Positions 61,649-64,000 of a DNA stretch of 64,000 nt are shown here, one piece after another. A model generated the notes under the pieces. That model was given only the letters and a program-made list of their open reading frames with translations. It was not told the origin of the DNA and ran no database searches. The translations under genes were made by a program, and so were the position numbers. Source of the DNA: an uncultured bacterium (GTDB lineage: Bacteria; Cyanobacteriota; Vampirovibrionia; Gastranaerophilales; Gastranaerophilaceae); contig URFH01000002.1 of the NCBI GenBank assembly GCA_900547155.1, positions 71,744-135,743 on the forward strand. The letters run 5' to 3'. Every line of letters starts with the position of its first letter. The first letter of the stretch is position 1.

Positions 61649-63124
61649 ATGGGACTGGGTATTCAAAAAATCATGCTGTCAGGCACCGGCATTCATAACA
61701 CCTCAACTTCACGCAGGCGTGAGGGATTGCAGCCTGCAGAAGATACGGCAAATTCTGTCAATAAAAATTCCTTTTTCCGGCATGCCGGCGCAATTGCTTC
61801 TGCAAACAAAGCAATGATAAATTTTAAAGGTTATTATGGAGATTGGCAGCCGGCAAAAAAATTATTCTGGAATCTTACCGGCAGAAATGACATTTATGAA
61901 GACAATTGGACGCATGAACATATTTACACGGTCGGAAACAAAAAATGGGTCAACGCTTATCCGAACGACCTTTTAAAAAGAAGTCCGGAACAGGCAATTC
62001 AGTCGATTTGCACGCTTACAAAGCCCAATAACCAGTACCCGGGAATTCCGTCCTACATTCCGTCGCCAAATTACGGTGACAAATGGGGCAGGCGGGCAAA
62101 TTATATCGAAATTAACCCCAGACTCGTCGCAAAATATGAAAACGGACAGATTTCAGAAGGGTTATTCGGCGTAATGAAGCTCCTGCCGGCAATTCCGCCC
62201 TCTCCGAAATCGTTTGCCAATTGCATTGTACTTTCCCAGCTATATCCCACGCTTTATGGCGACGGAACAACATCTGACAGCGGATTATATTGCACAAACC
62301 TCCACGAAGGAATAAGCAAAAACCTCACAAGCCCCGGTTTATACGGGAAAATGGGAGCTGATGAACAGGTGAAAGCGTTCAACGATTTGGCACACCTTAT
62401 GGGCTTCAAAACAGGCATAAGAATGCCCCTTTCTGCCGGCCAGCTAAGAGTTCATGGAAATCAGTTCAACTGGTACGAACATGAAAAAGCATATATTGAC
62501 GCGTGTGTATGGGCTATTGAGCTCGGGTTTGATTCTATTTATTTTGACAGCGGAAAACACATTATTGACGGAAACGGCTACTGCGGCGTCGGCGACCTGC
62601 CGAACAAAGGGCAGATGGCTTATATTTTATATGAAATTCGCCAGAAAACCGGCAGAAATGACCTTTCTTTCATCGGGGAAAAATGCAATGACAACAATGA
62701 GTTCAAAGAAATGGGTTTCACGGCCGGAACCGACTGGGGACAATCCGATGATATAAACAGTGTCAAATGGGAAGCAAGAAAACAGAGCTGGAACAGCGAA
62801 TACGCTGCCGGCCCCGAGGTTTCAAACGACAATGACTACGGCGGAATGTTTTATGAGCAGCGCCTGAACCGCCTTAATTCAATTCTCTGGGGTTATGACC
62901 ATATCGGGCAAAAATTGCCATCTTTTATGCAGATAAACGACATTTTTCCGCTTTCTCCATACATAAACACGCATGAAACAATGGAACACCCGCACCAAAT
63001 GTCCGCAGGCGGCGCCTGGACAGAGTGTGAACGCCACTGGGACGGAGTTTTTTCAACTGCTGACCATGCACGCAATTTCACGCAGGATGTTTATCACACT
63101 TTTGAGCATGTAATGTATGTGTAA
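61649..63124 (+). CDS. Large hypothetical protein with an INFKG motif, TIM-barrel-like
   Basis: The 491-residue product has a polar leader of about 55 residues, then A-M-I-N-F-K-G-Y-Y-G-D-W. The body alternates strands and helices in a barrel-like way (HLMGFKTGIRMPLS; ACVWAIELGFDSIYFDSGKH; L-S-F-I-G-E-K-C-N-D) with acidic residues at strand ends, as in glycoside hydrolases, but I recognise no family. No signal peptide. The start is uncertain: no ribosome site; a TTG at 61631 would add 6 residues. It follows the lysozyme-like gene by 38 bases. Confidence 0.6.
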   Translation: MGLGIQKIMLSGTGIHNTSTSRRREGLQPAEDTANSVNKNSFFRHAGAIASANKAMINFKGYYGDWQPAKKLFWNLTGRNDIYEDNWTHEHIYTVGNKKWVNAYPNDLLKRSPEQAIQSICTLTKPNNQYPGIPSYIPSPNYGDKWGRRANYIEINPRLVAKYENGQISEGLFGVMKLLPAIPPSPKSFANCIVLSQLYPTLYGDGTTSDSGLYCTNLHEGISKNLTSPGLYGKMGADEQVKAFNDLAHLMGFKTGIRMPLSAGQLRVHGNQFNWYEHEKAYIDACVWAIELGFDSIYFDSGKHIIDGNGYCGVGDLPNKGQMAYILYEIRQKTGRNDLSFIGEKCNDNNEFKEMGFTAGTDWGQSDDINSVKWEARKQSWNSEYAAGPEVSNDNDYGGMFYEQRLNRLNSILWGYDHIGQKLPSFMQINDIFPLSPYINTHETMEHPHQMSAGGAWTECERHWDGVFSTADHARNFTQDVYHTFEHVMYV

Positions 63125-63271
63125 AAGGGGATTTACGCGCTAAATTACAAATGTATTGTTCCGAATGTACCCCTATTCAAAGCGAAAAAAGCCGGATGGG
63201 ACGCGCATAACAAACTCCCGCCAAAATCGCCTTTATGTTTTAAATGAATTATGCTAGAATAATTTTACCGA

Positions 63272-63358
63272 GGAGAGGTGTCCGAGTGGTTTAAGGTGCG
63301 GACCTCGAAAGTCTGTGTGGGCTCACCCCCACCGTGGGTTCGAATCCCACCCTCTCCG
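63272..63358 (+). tRNA. tRNA-Ser (anticodon CGA)
   Basis: An 87-nt class II tRNA: acceptor GGAGAGG/CCTCTCC, anticodon stem CGGAC/GTCTG with loop CTCGAAA (anticodon CGA), a long variable arm (GTGGG...CCCAC-type) and T-loop GGTTCGAATCC. Discriminator G, as in serine tRNAs; CCA is not encoded. A TGCTAGAAT box lies about 10 bases upstream. The flanks (63125-63271, 63359-63479) hold no gene. Confidence 0.95.
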
Positions 63359-63491
63359 TTTTATAAATTTTTGTTGTTGGGCTAGTAGGCCTGACCTATA
63401 GGTTTTATACCCTTTTCCGTTCCTTTATAAATTGACTAGCAAAAAAAATTAAATTTCGTTTTATAATAAATACGATGTTATGAGGGTAAGT

Positions 63492-63842
63492 ATGAGCATA
63501 AGTTCTATATCTTTTGGGACACAATTGAAATATAAAAAGAATTATGAAGTTCAGAAAAAAGACGGCACCCCTGTTAGTAAAGAGTATGCTGACAAAGTAG
63601 TTAAGAGAAACAAGTTCATTTTTTATGCAGGCGTGCTCCCTACAGCTTTTACAGGTTTCTGTGCCATCATTAGTGAACCTAAAAACAGAGCCAAGGGCTG
63701 TTTACTTGTCCAAACATTAATGACTATAACAGGCTTTTTAGCGACAAAGTCTAATTTCAAAAATGATATGTTTTTTAAAGAATATTACCCGCAAAACTTT
63801 TACAAATGGGGCGGTTTTAAGGTTGTTGAAAAAAATAAATAA
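63492..63842 (+). CDS. Small membrane protein with an N-terminal ISFG motif
   Basis: The 116-residue product begins MSISSISFGTQLKYKKNYEV, then has two hydrophobic segments (FIFYAGVLPTAFTGFCAII and CLLVQTLMTITGFLA) and a charged end. I prefer the ATG at 63492, with GAGGG upstream, over the in-frame ATG at 63480. A TATAAT at 63462-63467 provides the promoter. The plan (ISFG, basic stretch, two helices) matches the small protein at 27866. Function unknown. The last 158 bases of the window hold nothing I can identify. Confidence 0.65.
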   Translation: MSISSISFGTQLKYKKNYEVQKKDGTPVSKEYADKVVKRNKFIFYAGVLPTAFTGFCAIISEPKNRAKGCLLVQTLMTITGFLATKSNFKNDMFFKEYYPQNFYKWGGFKVVEKNK

Positions 63843-64000
63843 AAATGACAACGGAATTCTGACAATTTATGAGTTTTTTCTTTTTGCTTAAAAATAATTT
63901 TGTTTTACTCTGACAAAAACTTAATTTATGTACTTTTATTAAGAAATTGAGCGTTTAATGCTGTTTTTTGGCACACCAGTTGACTAGATATCGGGTATAT

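Overview
This window is a gene-dense, moderately AT-rich bacterial chromosome segment, mostly housekeeping. The combination suggests a gut Melainabacterium (class Vampirovibrionia, order Gastranaerophilales), a non-photosynthetic relative of Cyanobacteria. It shows a diderm envelope (TolC-like protein, autotransporter with a beta-barrel), the MEP isoprenoid route, a dnaG-rpoD operon, a large Alu-domain-type SRP RNA, and many small proteins with an N-terminal F-x-G type motif. The taxonomic call is an inference from gene content, not from a marker search. There is no photosynthesis gene, CRISPR array, transposase gene or phage.

Layout. 1-7 kb: the end of a dicarboxylate symporter, aroA, a repeat-filled gap, topA-aroE, and a HicB-like/GerMN/LmeA-like minus-strand group. 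7-14 kb: truB-rbfA-infB (minus), a TPR gene, tRNA-Val with a duplicated 3' end, an AlkD-like gene, and two small minus-strand genes. 14-19 kb: a candidate small RNA, acsC-acsD (corrinoid iron-sulfur protein), and gpmI. 19-27 kb: mscS, rsfS, a dual-specificity phosphatase, rarA, two secreted proteins, yqeK-nadD-uridine kinase, and panD. 27-29 kb: a 555-nt repeat-rich gap, a small FxG protein and a TolC-like gene. 29-37 kb: aspS-orf-nudix-HAD-ispF (minus), an amino-acid permease, an L,D-transpeptidase-like protein and a YitT protein. 37-46 kb: a kinase-like protein, SRP RNA, a DUF4145-like membrane protein, dnaG-rpoD and secA. 46-57 kb: an XRE regulator, an autotransporter, cysS-coaE with a GT-C-like membrane pair, and a GH57 protein. 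57-64 kb: lepB-prenyl synthase-uxs-ugd, a lysozyme-like EF-hand protein, a large FKG-motif protein, tRNA-Ser and a small FxG membrane protein.

The most unusual content is intergenic. Three full copies (27420-27539, 36746-36866, 42716-42833) form a roughly 120-nt element. Two exactly 17-nt conserved strands face each other. They lie between a 20-22 bp outer stem whose sequence differs in every copy and a short inner stem whose bases co-vary. A second family (1864-1946, 24615-24694, 56724-56806) has the same logic: variable arms, a conserved core and one mispair at the arm/core boundary. I have not seen either described. They look like a mobile or structured element whose insertion creates inverted copies of flanking DNA, or whose stems are under selection for pairing.

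Other points of interest are the FxG-motif proteins without signal peptides, acsCD without visible CODH/ACS partners, a kinase-fold protein, cell-wall-enzyme-like proteins lacking signal peptides, and several promoters whose -10 box sits only 6-12 nt before the start codon.
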